Positions 34,214 to 43,099 are shown, counted from the stretch's first letter. The stretch is 62,174 nucleotides of DNA from Lachnospiraceae bacterium (GCA_017634975.1 JAGBMJ010000098.1:1-62174); one strand, 5' to 3'. A program made the numbers and translations. The notes: generated from the letters alone by a model not told the origin.

Positions 34214-36724
34214 TTAAGACTCTTCTGCCCAGATCTTTTTGTTCAGAGCTTCATCCTGCTTGCCGATCATATCCAGCACTTCTTTAGCCTTCTGCTGCTC
34301 TTCGATAGCGCGGTTCTCATCTTTGATGAGCAGTTCCAGACTGCCGGAAATGGTATCAATGTTGTTCTTGAACTCCTCCACCATCTGTGCGGTACGCTGC
34401 TGTGCCACCTTGATGACTTCTTCCTTGTATGCGATGAACTGCTCCACGGTCTGTGCGTTAAATGCACGCTCCAGATCGCGCTTGTACGCCTTCTTATCCA
34501 TCGTGTTAAAGATCAGGATTGCCTTTTGCTCGTTGATGTAATCATTCATCTTCAGAGCCCCTATCTCCGAAGGCGGGATCTCGGTATCGGAGATATTCGC
34601 GATACGGCGGATCAGACCTTCATCAATGCCCTTGTACTCCTTGATCTTTTTAACAATGATATTCTTGAGTTCCTGTACCTGAGCAGCCAGGATATCGCCG
34701 CGGATACGCTTGTAGTAATCATCGATCTCCTGCAGGTAACGGTTCAGTTCACTGATGATGATCGTATTTTTCTTCTCAAAGATCTCCGGCTTCAGAGCGA
34801 TCCACTGCATCTTATCGGCCTGGCGGCTTGCCAGTTCCTGACGCTTTTCGATCTCTTTTACCAGCGCCTTGATCTCTTCTACCTGGGTCTCCAGGGAGTC
34901 ATCCGTGATGCGAGCCACAAATTCATCATGAGACACCTCGATATCGTGTACCATGCTGGTCTTCATGATCTCGATGTTCTTCTCGATGTGTTCCTTCGAC
35001 AGTCTTGCCTGGTTCTCAATGGCTTCATAGTCTACGCGGACGAAATCGATCAGACCCTCGATACCGTCGTACAGCCCTTTTGCCTTTACGGCCAGGGCGT
35101 ATTTCTGCGCATATTTAATGATCTCCTGCTCGATGGCATACATACCCGAGTTGATATAGATCCTGCGAATCACACCATCCAGAGAGTTGTCACAGCTCTT
35201 GGAAGCTCTCTCGCATTCCGCGATCAGCTGCTTGGTCTCAAAATCCGCATCCGCGATCTTGTCATAGCGATAAAAGATACCGCTGTCCGCGGAGATATTG
35301 ATCTCCTGCTCGGTAAACGGATCCTTCGTCGGCTCATTGTTGATCTCCTGCTTATGGTTTGCCAGCCAGGTACGCTCTTCCTCCAGATCCACATTACCCT
35401 GGATCGCCTTGCTGATATAAGCTGCCTTGGAAGATACAAAGAACAGTCTCGCCTGTGCCAGATCGATCTCCATATCCTCTTCATCGTAGATCTTATCCTC
35501 TTCCTTCAGAGTAACAACTACCTTCTTGTTGCGCAGCAGTTTCAGATCCTTGCTGGCCTTGGTATCTGCCTGATTGATCACGTGGAAGGAACGATCCAGA
35601 TCGATCGATACGCCCGTCTCATTCTTCTTGCCATCACGGAAGTCATTGATCAGCTTATACAGTACGGAATTGCCGGTACCTTCCATCTTGGTCGGCTCGT
35701 AGATCACGATCAGGATGGAATTGGTCTGCTGCTGCAGTGCTTCCTTCAGGATCAGCAGATGCTCGCTGGAATTGGAATCCGTTCCCGGTGTATCAAAGAA
35801 CGTAAAGTTGATATTCTTGCAGAGCGGGATCGGATATCCCACTTCAATGATCCCATTGATATAACCGGAGCCGTCCTGCTGCTCATGGTTGGGGACATCA
35901 TTCAGTTTCTTCAGGATCCTGCACAGCTGTTCATGCTGTTTCAGTCCGAGCTCAGCTACTGCAGTAGCTTCCAGCTCCAGCATCTTACGGATATTTTCTT
36001 CCGTGGGCCCCAGTCCCCTTACCACTTCAAACTGTCCGACCGGCTCATTCCATACGATCTGTACAGTATCCGGTCTGGTATCTTTTGTGGTATGTACGGA
36101 AAAGATCACGCGCGGTTTTTCTTCATTGCGGATCTTAAACATCTTTGCAGTTTCGGAGTTGATGCTCTCCGGGAGAATACGCTTACCGATGATCGCATTG
36201 ATAAACGTGGATTTGCCGGCAGAATAGGTACCTACCAGGCAAAGATTCACCTCGTTCTTGTTCAGTGCTTCCTTTCGCTCCTCAAACATCTCACGACGTT
36301 TGCGGAACATCTGCTTGGTATCGTTATTCTTCAGCTGGTTTTCAAACGAATCCAGTGTCTCTTCGCAGAATGTGCTGATCGCCTCATAAATCTCGGAAAC
36401 GCTCGGCAGCTCGATATAATCAACGATCTTAAAAATCTGCTTATCCTTGGTATCGTTATAGTCGGATATCTTCTTCTGCAGATCCTCGTAGTCAATCTTC
36501 GTACCCTTGAAGGTTATGTTTACGTTGTCTTTATTAAACTGTTCCCATATATCATCAAAGAATTTGCTCCCCTGATTCTGCAGCAAAAACTCTCCGCTGC
36601 CCGGTCCGTACTTCTGCAGTCTGGGGCACTCATCATAAGGAATCTCAACAAAGCTACCCTTAAAACGTCCGCAGAAACGGATCTCTTTCTTTACGGGATG
36701 ATACATTAACATAAGTTCTTTCAT
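34214..36724 (-). CDS. Dynamin-family large GTPase
   Basis: 836 residues from the ATG at 36722-36724 (GGAGG 5 nt upstream). Residues 1-110 form an N-terminal domain of unknown type. GTPase motifs: G1 GTYSAGKST (165-173), G3 FFDTPGTDS (309-317) and G4 HVINQAD (381-387). The long C-terminal part is strongly charged and helical (stalk/coiled-coil type), ending in repeated KxEE-rich helices. Bacterial dynamin-like proteins remodel or protect membranes, often as pairs; here there is one gene only and no obvious membrane insertion helix. Monocistronic with its own palindromic promoter. Stress or phage-protection roles are known for some relatives but unproven here. Confidence 0.88.
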   Translation of the reverse strand: MKELMLMYHPVKKEIRFCGRFKGSFVEIPYDECPRLQKYGPGSGEFLLQNQGSKFFDDIWEQFNKDNVNITFKGTKIDYEDLQKKISDYNDTKDKQIFKIVDYIELPSVSEIYEAISTFCEETLDSFENQLKNNDTKQMFRKRREMFEERKEALNKNEVNLCLVGTYSAGKSTFINAIIGKRILPESINSETAKMFKIRNEEKPRVIFSVHTTKDTRPDTVQIVWNEPVGQFEVVRGLGPTEENIRKMLELEATAVAELGLKQHEQLCRILKKLNDVPNHEQQDGSGYINGIIEVGYPIPLCKNINFTFFDTPGTDSNSSEHLLILKEALQQQTNSILIVIYEPTKMEGTGNSVLYKLINDFRDGKKNETGVSIDLDRSFHVINQADTKASKDLKLLRNKKVVVTLKEEDKIYDEEDMEIDLAQARLFFVSSKAAYISKAIQGNVDLEEERTWLANHKQEINNEPTKDPFTEQEINISADSGIFYRYDKIADADFETKQLIAECERASKSCDNSLDGVIRRIYINSGMYAIEQEIIKYAQKYALAVKAKGLYDGIEGLIDFVRVDYEAIENQARLSKEHIEKNIEIMKTSMVHDIEVSHDEFVARITDDSLETQVEEIKALVKEIEKRQELASRQADKMQWIALKPEIFEKKNTIIISELNRYLQEIDDYYKRIRGDILAAQVQELKNIIVKKIKEYKGIDEGLIRRIANISDTEIPPSEIGALKMNDYINEQKAILIFNTMDKKAYKRDLERAFNAQTVEQFIAYKEEVIKVAQQRTAQMVEEFKNNIDTISGSLELLIKDENRAIEEQQKAKEVLDMIGKQDEALNKKIWAEES

Positions 36725-36766
36725 CGTAACCTCCGCGAATGGGCATAAAATTCTGATAAACGAAAA

Positions 36767-36808
36767 CACCCTAGGTTTTATTATACCTAGGGTGCTACAA
36801 AAATACAA
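36767..36808 (-). promoter_or_regulatory. Palindrome overlapping a -10 element: promoter/operator or terminator
   Basis: Perfect 10-bp arms CACCCTAGGT (36767-36776) and ACCTAGGGTG (36785-36794). On the minus strand TTGTAT (36808-36803), a 17-nt spacer and TATAAT (36785-36780) form a promoter for the GTPase gene whose -10 sits in the palindrome loop. The same hairpin is followed by TTTTCGTTT and lies downstream of deoD, so it may also terminate deoD transcription. Confidence 0.6.
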
Positions 36809-36881
36809 GTAAAAATTGTTGTTTATACCCAATATTTATTAATTCATAACGTTCGTTATACCATATTTATGTAAATTGGGT

Positions 36882-37610
36882 TTATTTGGCATCTTCCATG
36901 GCTTTTGCCGTCCGGAGTGCGATCTCCATCATCTGGGTAAAACTCGTCTGACGGGCTTCGGCATCCAGCGCCTCGTGCGTCAGGATATGATCGGATACCG
37001 TAAACAGCCCCAGTGCACGCTTACCTGCCTTTGCCGCATTCATATACAGGGCTGCCGTCTCCATCTCAATGCACAGCACACCCATCTTTATCCAGTAATC
37101 ATTTGCATCCTCCTGCGCATCGTAGAAGGTATCCGAAGACAGCACATTGCCTACGTGATAATCCGCTCCTACGACATCTGCCTGCTCGATGGCCGTCTTT
37201 AACAGTGTATAATCCGCGATCGGAGCAAACGTTCCCGGCAGTTCAAACTGTCTGCCGTAATTGGAATTGGTAGACGCCCCCATTGCAAATACGATATCAC
37301 GGACTTTTACACCCATCTTCAGTGATCCGGTCGAGCCCACACGGATGATGTTTTCCACGCCGAAAAAGTTGAACAGCTCATAGCTGTAGATCCCAATGGA
37401 CGGCATGCCCATACCGCTGGCCATCACCGACACCGGAGTGCCTTCATAGGTTCCCGTGTATCCCTGTACGCCACGAACGTTATTTACCAGCTTCGCATCC
37501 GTCAGAAAATTCTCTGCGATAAATTTGGAACGCAGCGGATCCCCCGGCATCAGAACGGTTTTTGCAAAATCCTCCGGTGTTGCATTAATATGCGGTGTCG
37601 GATAAGACAT
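36882..37610 (-). CDS. deoD: Purine nucleoside phosphorylase, DeoD type
   Basis: 242 residues from ATG 37608-37610 (AGGAGG 8 nt upstream). TPHINATPEDFAKTVLMPGD is the family start (PHI-A phosphate region); VSVMASGMGMPSIGIYSYEL and IEMETAALY complete the active site. It phosphorolyses purine (deoxy)nucleosides to base plus (deoxy)ribose-1-phosphate. It lies 26 nt after the cytidylate-kinase-like gene on the same strand, so nucleotide salvage genes are grouped. Confidence 0.96.
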   Translation of the reverse strand: MSYPTPHINATPEDFAKTVLMPGDPLRSKFIAENFLTDAKLVNNVRGVQGYTGTYEGTPVSVMASGMGMPSIGIYSYELFNFFGVENIIRVGSTGSLKMGVKVRDIVFAMGASTNSNYGRQFELPGTFAPIADYTLLKTAIEQADVVGADYHVGNVLSSDTFYDAQEDANDYWIKMGVLCIEMETAALYMNAAKAGKRALGLFTVSDHILTHEALDAEARQTSFTQMMEIALRTAKAMEDAK

Positions 37611-37636
37611 ATGTTTTTCCTCCTGAATTTTATATT

Positions 37637-38233
37637 CTACAGACAGCTTTTGATCAGTTCCACCGTTTTGTCGATCCCGAGTTTTCCGGTGTTCACGGTC
37701 AGATCGTAGTGTCTGCTGTCCCCCCATTCATGGTTGGAATAATAGTTATAATAGTTTGCCCGATCCTTATCTCCGCGAAGGCATGCGCCTTCCGCCTCCT
37801 TATGGTTCATATTGTGCTGTTCCATCATACGGGCGATACGAAACTCCAGATCCGCATGCAGGAACACATTAAAGACCGGCTCCATATCGGAGAGCACATA
37901 ATCCGCGCAGCGCCCAAGAAAGATCCCCGGTCCTTCTTCCGCCAGTTTGCGGATCGTGTTGAACTGCGCCAGATAGATCTCCAGCATCAGCGGCCGCTGG
38001 TAGGTCGTCGCAAAATTGTTTACCCCCATCGCCAGCGCATACAGAAAACTGTTCGTCGGCTTTTCATCATGCTTTTCAAAGATCTCCTTGCTGTACCCAC
38101 TCTTCTTTGCCGCTTCATCCAGTAGTTCCTTATCGTACAGCGGAATACCCAGATCCTGCGACAATCTTCTTCCCACTTCTCTGCCGCCGCTTCCCAGCTG
38201 CCTGCCGATGGTAATGATCTGTTTCTCCTTCAT
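37637..38233 (-). CDS. Cytidylate kinase-like family protein
   Basis: 198 residues. The N-terminal ITIGRQLGSGGREVGRRLSQ is the P-loop form used by the cytidylate kinase-like family (PF13189); LYDKELLDEAAKKSGYS and GIFLGRCADYVL are the other typical blocks, with RDKDRANYYNYYS-type basic segment near the end. It differs from true CMP kinase (Cmk) and its substrate is not known. Probably cotranscribed with deoD. Confidence 0.85.
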   Translation of the reverse strand: MKEKQIITIGRQLGSGGREVGRRLSQDLGIPLYDKELLDEAAKKSGYSKEIFEKHDEKPTNSFLYALAMGVNNFATTYQRPLMLEIYLAQFNTIRKLAEEGPGIFLGRCADYVLSDMEPVFNVFLHADLEFRIARMMEQHNMNHKEAEGACLRGDKDRANYYNYYSNHEWGDSRHYDLTVNTGKLGIDKTVELIKSCL

Positions 38234-38264
38234 ACCCCCATACCTCCCATCTCATCGTATTTCT

Positions 38265-38300
38265 TTTTCAAAAAAGGATATGCCTTGTGACATATCCTTT
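38265..38300 (-). terminator. Rho-independent terminator after cheY
   Basis: Minus strand AAAGGATATG (38300-38291) pairs with CATATCCTTT (38282-38273), then TTGAAAAAG; 28 nt past the stop codon. Confidence 0.88.
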
Positions 38301-38327
38301 TCCTTCTCACATGTTTTTGCCGGTCTC

Positions 38328-38687
38328 TTATCCGACAACTTTCTTCACAGCCTCGATCACACGGTCTGCCTGGAACGGCTTAACAATAAAGTCCTTTGCT
38401 CCGGACTGGATCGCTTCGATAACCATCGCCTGCTGCCCCATTGCGGAACACATAATGACTTTTGCTCCGCCGTCTGCTGCCTTGATATCCTTCAGAGCCT
38501 GAATACCATCCTTCTCCGGCATCGTGATATCCATCAGTACCAGATCGGGTTTCAATTCTGTATATTTCGATACGGCAATGGCTCCATTTTCAGCTTCCCC
38601 GGCCACTTCGTAACCGTTTTTCGTCAGTATATCCTTGATCATCATGCGCATGAAAGCTGCATCATCAACTACCAGAATCTTGGCCAT
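38328..38687 (-). CDS. cheY: Single-domain response regulator CheY
   Basis: 119 residues from the ATG at 38685-38687 (GAGGAG upstream). Receiver only: acidic pair LVVDDAAFMRMMI, phospho-acceptor D53 in LMDITMPEKDG, Ser in MCSAMG and Lys in FIVKPF. Close in pattern to chemotaxis CheY, which binds the flagellar switch when phosphorylated. No chemotaxis or flagellar genes are beside it, so it is an orphan copy. Monocistronic. Confidence 0.92.
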   Translation of the reverse strand: MAKILVVDDAAFMRMMIKDILTKNGYEVAGEAENGAIAVSKYTELKPDLVLMDITMPEKDGIQALKDIKAADGGAKVIMCSAMGQQAMVIEAIQSGAKDFIVKPFQADRVIEAVKKVVG

Positions 38688-38873
38688 GTCATACACTCCT
38701 CATCATTTTTCGATTTTTGGTAATCTTGCATAATCCATCCGATTATAGTTCATCGATAAATTATAGCATGCAATTCACCTAAAACACTATGAATAGTTTA
38801 CACCAAAAAACGTGGTTTGTCTATCTTTTTTTTGTAATAAATACCCAAATAAGAAGTTGGATCAACACCCTTT

Positions 38874-40166
38874 TCAGCCGATCCGCTCCATGATCTTTGC
38901 TGTCTCAAAGAGAATCCGTTCCTCATCCAGCGTCAGCACTCTTCTGCCTTCCATGGTGATCTCGCCGTCAATGATCACAGTATCCACTTCCTCCCCCGTT
39001 GCCGAATAGGACAATGCCGCTACCGGATTGTTCACCGGCCACATAGACGGCCTTTTCAGATTCAGGATGGCCAGATCCGCTTTCTTTCCCGTTTCGATCG
39101 ATCCGGTCTCCTTCTCCAGAGACAGAGCCTTTGCCCCGTTGATCGTCGCCATACGGAATGCTTCCTCCGCGCTTACACACTGCGGCGAACGATGTGTCCC
39201 TTTATGGATCAGCGTGACCAGACTCATCTCATGGATCAGGTTCAGCGCATTGTTGCTGGCAGCTCCATCGGTACCGATACACACATTGATCCCCTTTGCC
39301 ATCATCTCCGGTACCGGTGCAAAACCGTTGCCGAGTTTCATATTGCTGGCCGGATTGGTGACCACACTCACCCCATGCTTTGCCAGGATATCCATATCAT
39401 GGTCGGTTACCTGTACGCAGTGTGCCGCGATGAACGGTCGATCAAACAGACCGGTACGTTCTGCCAGCTCGATCGGAGTACAGCCGTAATCCTTCCTGCA
39501 GTTTTCAATCTCCGTCACGCTCTCGGACAGGTGCATATGAATGCCCATATTCTCCCGTTCCGCTTCTTTGGCCACGATCTTCAGAAACGCCTCATCACAG
39601 GTGTACGGTGCATGCGGCCCCAGGCGGAAGGTCAGGCGGTCACAGTCACGGAATGCATCGCGTTCCGCATAGGTCTGATCCAGACGGATGCGTCCGGCCT
39701 CATTATCCCCGCTGCCGATCAGGCCACGGCAGATCACGGCACGCATACCGGATTCCTTTACCGCCTTTGTGGTCTGCATAATATTCATCTGCATATCATT
39801 AAAACATGTCGTACCGCTCTTCATCATCTCCAGGATTGCCAGACACGCCCCCCAGTAGGCATCCTCATCCGTCATCCTCTGCTCGATCGGATCGATCCTT
39901 CCGAACAGCCAGTCCATAAAGGACAGGTCATCCGCACAGTTGCGCATAAACGCCATATAGCTGTGCGTATGCGCGTTGATAAGCCCCGGCATTACCAGCC
40001 TGTCCGTACCATCGATCGTCTTTTCTGCCCGGAATCCTTCCGGTGCCGCCCCGATTGCTGCAATACGTTTTCCTTCGATATAGATATCCGTCTTTTTTAC
40101 CTGCTGCGGAGCCTCCGGCGTCTCCCCCGGAAGTATCGCCAGGATATTTTTGATCGCAATATTCAT
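38874..40166 (-). CDS. mtaD: MtaD-type amidohydrolase (S-adenosylhomocysteine / methylthioadenosine deaminase)
   Basis: 430 residues from the ATG at 40164-40166 (AAAGGATC upstream). The metal site is seen as MPGLINAHTHSY (H66, H68), GIHMHLSES, IAAHCVQV and CIGTDGAASNN. The family deaminates SAH to S-inosylhomocysteine or MTA to methylthioinosine. It starts 17 nt after the adenosylhomocysteinase stop, which supports a role in handling SAH-derived compounds. Related guanine or atrazine-type deaminases share the motifs, so the substrate is inferred from context. Confidence 0.88.
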   Translation of the reverse strand: MNIAIKNILAILPGETPEAPQQVKKTDIYIEGKRIAAIGAAPEGFRAEKTIDGTDRLVMPGLINAHTHSYMAFMRNCADDLSFMDWLFGRIDPIEQRMTDEDAYWGACLAILEMMKSGTTCFNDMQMNIMQTTKAVKESGMRAVICRGLIGSGDNEAGRIRLDQTYAERDAFRDCDRLTFRLGPHAPYTCDEAFLKIVAKEAERENMGIHMHLSESVTEIENCRKDYGCTPIELAERTGLFDRPFIAAHCVQVTDHDMDILAKHGVSVVTNPASNMKLGNGFAPVPEMMAKGINVCIGTDGAASNNALNLIHEMSLVTLIHKGTHRSPQCVSAEEAFRMATINGAKALSLEKETGSIETGKKADLAILNLKRPSMWPVNNPVAALSYSATGEEVDTVIIDGEITMEGRRVLTLDEERILFETAKIMERIG

Positions 40167-40183
40167 AATAGATCCTTTCTTTT

Positions 40184-41431
40184 TTATACCGCCGAAGAAT
40201 TCAGGTATTTCTCCTGTTCCGGAGTCAGCACATCGATCTCTTTGCCGAGGAATGCCAGCTTTTTCACTGCTACTTCGCGGTCCACTTCCTCCGGTACATC
40301 CAGAAGCTTTGACTTCAGTTCTGCGCCGTGCTCCACCAGATATTTTGCGGAAAGTGCCTGAATGGCAAAGCTCATATCCATGATCTCGGCCGGATGTCCG
40401 TCGCCGCATGCCAGATTGACCAGCCGGCCTTCGCCGAGCACCGCCAGCGTGCGTCCGTTGGAAAGGGTATAGCCCATGATATTGTTCCGCAGTTCCGCAG
40501 AAGCTACCGCCATCTTGCGCAGTCCCGCCATATCGATCTCACAGTCAAAGTGTCCGGCATTGCACAGGATCGCGCCGTCCTTCATCTCCATAAAGTCCTC
40601 GGCATCGATGACCTTGTCGCAGCCCGTCACGGTCACAAAGAAATCACCATATGCTGCTGCCTGTTTCATCGGCATCACTTCAAATCCGTCCATGACGGCT
40701 TCGATCGCCTTGACCGGATCGATCTCGGTCACGATCACCTTGGCTCCCAGACCTTTGGCACGCATTGCCACGCCCTTGCCACACCAGCCGTAACCGGCAA
40801 CCACTACGGTCTTACCTGCCACGATCAGGTTGGTGGTACGGTTGATGCCGTCCCATACGGACTGGCCGGTACCGTAGCGGTTATCAAAGAAATGCTTGCA
40901 CTGCGCATTGTTTACCTTCACCATCGGGAACTGCAGCTTACCCTCACGGTTCATTGCTTCGAGACGCAGTATACCGGTCGTAGTCTCCTCGCAGCCGCCG
41001 ATCACCTGCGGGATCAGATCCCGAAACTCCGTATGCATCATATGCACCAGATCGCCGCCGTCATCGATGATGATATTCGGTCCGACGCTCAGCACGGCAC
41101 GGATATGTCGGTCATATTCTTCCGCCGTGCAGGCATGCCAGGCATGCACTTCCAGTCCGTCTGCCACCAGTGCTGCTGCCACATCGTCCTGCGTGGACAG
41201 GGGATTGGATCCCGTCACATACATCTCTGCCCCGCCGGCTTTCAGCACCTTGCACAGATACGCCGTCTTCGCCTCAAGATGCACGGAAAGCGCTACTTTT
41301 TTTCCCGCAAACGGTTTCGTCTTACTGAATTCCTCTTCCAGGGTTCTGAGCAGATCGCAGTGGTTCTTTACCCATTCGATCTTCATCGCCCCACTCGGCG
41401 CCAGCGCCGCATCCCTGATCTCACTTGCCAT
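40184..41431 (-). CDS. ahcY: Adenosylhomocysteinase (SAH hydrolase)
   Basis: 415 residues, the shorter form without the bacterial insertion; ATG after GGAGGATAAGAT. VHLEAKTAYLCKVLKAGGAE and FDNRYGTGQSVWDGINRTTN are substrate motifs; VVAGYGWCGKGVAMRAKG binds NAD. It splits SAH into adenosine and homocysteine, relieving methyltransferase inhibition. Here it forms an operon with mtaD, so SAH may be processed by direct hydrolysis or after deamination. The canonical KYD-type C-terminal residues appear replaced; the tail ends PEQEKYLNSSAV. Confidence 0.96.
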   Translation of the reverse strand: MASEIRDAALAPSGAMKIEWVKNHCDLLRTLEEEFSKTKPFAGKKVALSVHLEAKTAYLCKVLKAGGAEMYVTGSNPLSTQDDVAAALVADGLEVHAWHACTAEEYDRHIRAVLSVGPNIIIDDGGDLVHMMHTEFRDLIPQVIGGCEETTTGILRLEAMNREGKLQFPMVKVNNAQCKHFFDNRYGTGQSVWDGINRTTNLIVAGKTVVVAGYGWCGKGVAMRAKGLGAKVIVTEIDPVKAIEAVMDGFEVMPMKQAAAYGDFFVTVTGCDKVIDAEDFMEMKDGAILCNAGHFDCEIDMAGLRKMAVASAELRNNIMGYTLSNGRTLAVLGEGRLVNLACGDGHPAEIMDMSFAIQALSAKYLVEHGAELKSKLLDVPEEVDREVAVKKLAFLGKEIDVLTPEQEKYLNSSAV

Positions 41432-41481
41432 ATATCTTATCCTCCATATTGTTTTTCATAGTACATATTTTCTGACTTTTT

Positions 41482-41510
41482 ATTATATAGGATACCCCGC
41501 TATTTTTCCA
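41482..41510 (-). promoter_or_regulatory. Probable promoter of ahcY-mtaD
   Basis: Minus strand TGGAAA (41510-41505), 17-nt spacer, TATAAT (41487-41482); the leader is about 45 nt, too short for a large riboswitch. Confidence 0.6.
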
Positions 41511-41522
41511 GCGATAAATTTT

Positions 41523-41774
41523 TGAGGACACGGGGACGGTTCTTTTGTCCTCATATTCATGAGGACACGGGGACGGTCCTTCTGTCCTCATATTCATGAG
41601 GACAAGGGGACGGTCCTTCTGTCCTCATAAATTCAAGTTTATCGAGCAGTCATGCCCGGCGAAACCACTCCCCCGAGCTCCTCGGACGAGCGAAGCGAGG
41701 ACGGGGAGCTCGACAAACATGATGAGGACAAAAGAACCGTCCCCGCGTCCTCATAGCTTGACAAACACGAATTT
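41523..41774. repeat. GGGGACGG palindromic element, copy 4 (tandem array and composite palindrome)
   Basis: Three tandem units of 37, 37 and 39 bp (41523-41559, 41560-41596, 41597-41635) each form a hairpin from GAGGACACGGGGACGG and CTTCTGTCCTC-type halves. Then AAATTCAAGTTTATCGAGC (41629-41647) pairs imperfectly with GCTTGACAAACACGAATTT (41756-41774). Between them lie a CGAGCTCCTC/GAGGACGGGGAGCTCG hairpin and a GAGGACAAAAGAACCGTCCC half. The outer arms match those of copy 1. There are no unrelated spacers, so it is not CRISPR. Confidence 0.88.
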
Positions 41775-41780
41775 CGCATT

Positions 41781-42275
41781 ATGATACCGAATAGGATGAA
41801 AATAAAAGTAAAGCGTATACTAACAATCGTAAAAAAAGACCTGAAGGAAAACTATATCCTGCTGATCGCGATCTTTCTGGTGTGGCTTTTGATCCGGTGG
41901 ATCACCCACGCTTTTTGTCCGTCGATCATCTTCTGCGGGCTGCCCTGTCCGGGCTGCGGTCTCACCCGTGCCGGTAAAGCGCTGATGATACTCGATTTTG
42001 ATACCGCCTGGATGCGCAATCCGTCGATCTATGTGTGGGGTGTTTATCTTGCCGCGGCATTGTTTCAGCACTACTTCCGCGAGAAACCGTTAAAACAGCT
42101 GACGCCTCTTCTGATGGTCGTGATCGCTGTCACAGTCGGCGTCTATATCTACCGGATGCTGTATCTGTTTCCGGGCGAACCGCCCCTGATCTACCGTGAG
42201 GAAAACCTGCTGGCCCGCATCCATCCGGCCTACGACACCTGGATGAAGTCGCACGTTCCTCCGCCATATCGATAA
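41781..42275 (+). CDS. DUF2752 membrane protein
   Basis: 164 residues (159 if the ATG at 41796 is used; neither start has a clear ribosome site). Three to four hydrophobic helices. The family signature CGLPCPGCGLTRAGKAL is present at about 52-68, with a pair of CxxC-like cysteines facing the membrane. DUF2752 proteins are widespread and functionally uncharacterised. The gene begins 6 nt after a repeat element, which may have replaced its native leader. The following membrane protein gene lies 79 nt downstream on the same strand. Confidence 0.85.
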   Translation: MIPNRMKIKVKRILTIVKKDLKENYILLIAIFLVWLLIRWITHAFCPSIIFCGLPCPGCGLTRAGKALMILDFDTAWMRNPSIYVWGVYLAAALFQHYFREKPLKQLTPLLMVVIAVTVGVYIYRMLYLFPGEPPLIYREENLLARIHPAYDTWMKSHVPPPYR

Positions 42276-42354
42276 ATTTGCCATATTTAAAAATATATGC
42301 TATAGTTGCAACTGTTACTTTTTATCTATCTACATTTCAGAGGGGAGAATAACA

Positions 42355-42990
42355 ATGGATAACAACAATAACTTCGGAAGCAATTCCAACGATAACCTGA
42401 ACAATTCTTTCGGTAACACACCGGATATCGCAGGCGGAAACGATCAGCCGATCAACCCTTACTCCTCGTCCGACTACTCACAGCCGATCAACCCCTATGC
42501 AAACTCCGGTTACGGACAGACTTCGACAGACTCTGCTGCATCCTCCTATGGTTCGTCGTCTTCCTCTATCGGACAGACCTCGACGGATTATTCGCAGTCT
42601 TCCTTTGGCTCTGCGCAGCCTTCGTACGGCCAGACAGACTATTCCCAGTCTTCCTATGGTACTTCTTCAGCGTCTGCGCCGATCTTCCAGCAGCAGGCAC
42701 AGAATTACGCCCCGCAGCAGTCCACTTCCAATGCATATCATATGCAGGATCTGGAAACTCCGGTTACTATGGGCGACTGGATCGTAACCCTGATCCTTTG
42801 CTGCATTCCCTGCGTCAATATCATCATGCTCTTTGTCTGGGCTTTCAGCAAGACCGAACCGAAGAGTAAATCCAACTGGGCAAAAGCACAGCTGATCTTT
42901 GTCGGCGTTGTTCTTGTCATCTATATCGTTTTCTTCGTGATCGTTATGGGTTCATCTTTATCCGCTTACCAGAGCATGATGAATCACTGA
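42355..42990 (+). CDS. Ser/Gln/Tyr/Gly-rich protein with two C-terminal membrane helices
   Basis: 211 residues; ATG after AGGGGAGAATAACA. Residues 1-135 are low-complexity (Asn-rich start, then S-Y-G-Q-T-S type repeats), prion-like in composition. Residues 140-205 hold two transmembrane helices separated by KTEPKSKSNWAKAQLIF, a pattern found after such tails in Clostridia next to DUF2752 genes. The tail is probably cytoplasmic. Function unknown. It is followed by a terminator. Confidence 0.8.
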   Translation: MDNNNNFGSNSNDNLNNSFGNTPDIAGGNDQPINPYSSSDYSQPINPYANSGYGQTSTDSAASSYGSSSSSIGQTSTDYSQSSFGSAQPSYGQTDYSQSSYGTSSASAPIFQQQAQNYAPQQSTSNAYHMQDLETPVTMGDWIVTLILCCIPCVNIIMLFVWAFSKTEPKSKSNWAKAQLIFVGVVLVIYIVFFVIVMGSSLSAYQSMMNH

Positions 42991-43010
42991 TCCTGTTCCG
43001 ATCTATGTCA

Positions 43011-43050
43011 AAAGGCGCGGTTGATATTACAGCCCGCCTTTTTTATTTTT
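43011..43050 (+). terminator. Terminator of the DUF2752 gene pair
   Basis: AAAGGCG (43011-43017) pairs with CGCCTTT (43035-43041), followed by TTTTATTTTT. Confidence 0.85.
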
Positions 43051-43070
43051 CCTGAGAGGCATATTTTAAG

Positions 43071-43099
43071 TTTACATAATTTCCCAAAGATGATATACT
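43071..43099 (+). promoter_or_regulatory. Promoter placed for a (nearly) leaderless transcript
   Basis: TTTACA (43071-43076), 17-nt spacer, TATACT (43094-43099). The start point, about 7 nt on, falls at the GTG (43105) or just before the ATG (43111) of the next gene, which has no Shine-Dalgarno site. Confidence 0.7.

Noticed and set aside
34022-36709. Open plus-strand frame of 895 codons opposite the dynamin-like GTPase
   Set aside because: It mirrors the codon structure of the real gene, its composition (Leu, Ile, Arg, Phe, His excess) is that of an antisense frame, it has no ribosome site and no recognisable motif.
41432-41481. SAH or SAM riboswitch in front of ahcY
   Set aside because: The leader after the likely promoter is only about 45 nt and shows no paired structure.
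41523-41774. Possible CRISPR array
   Set aside because: The three units are contiguous with no unique spacers, the units are themselves palindromic, and no cas gene is in the window.
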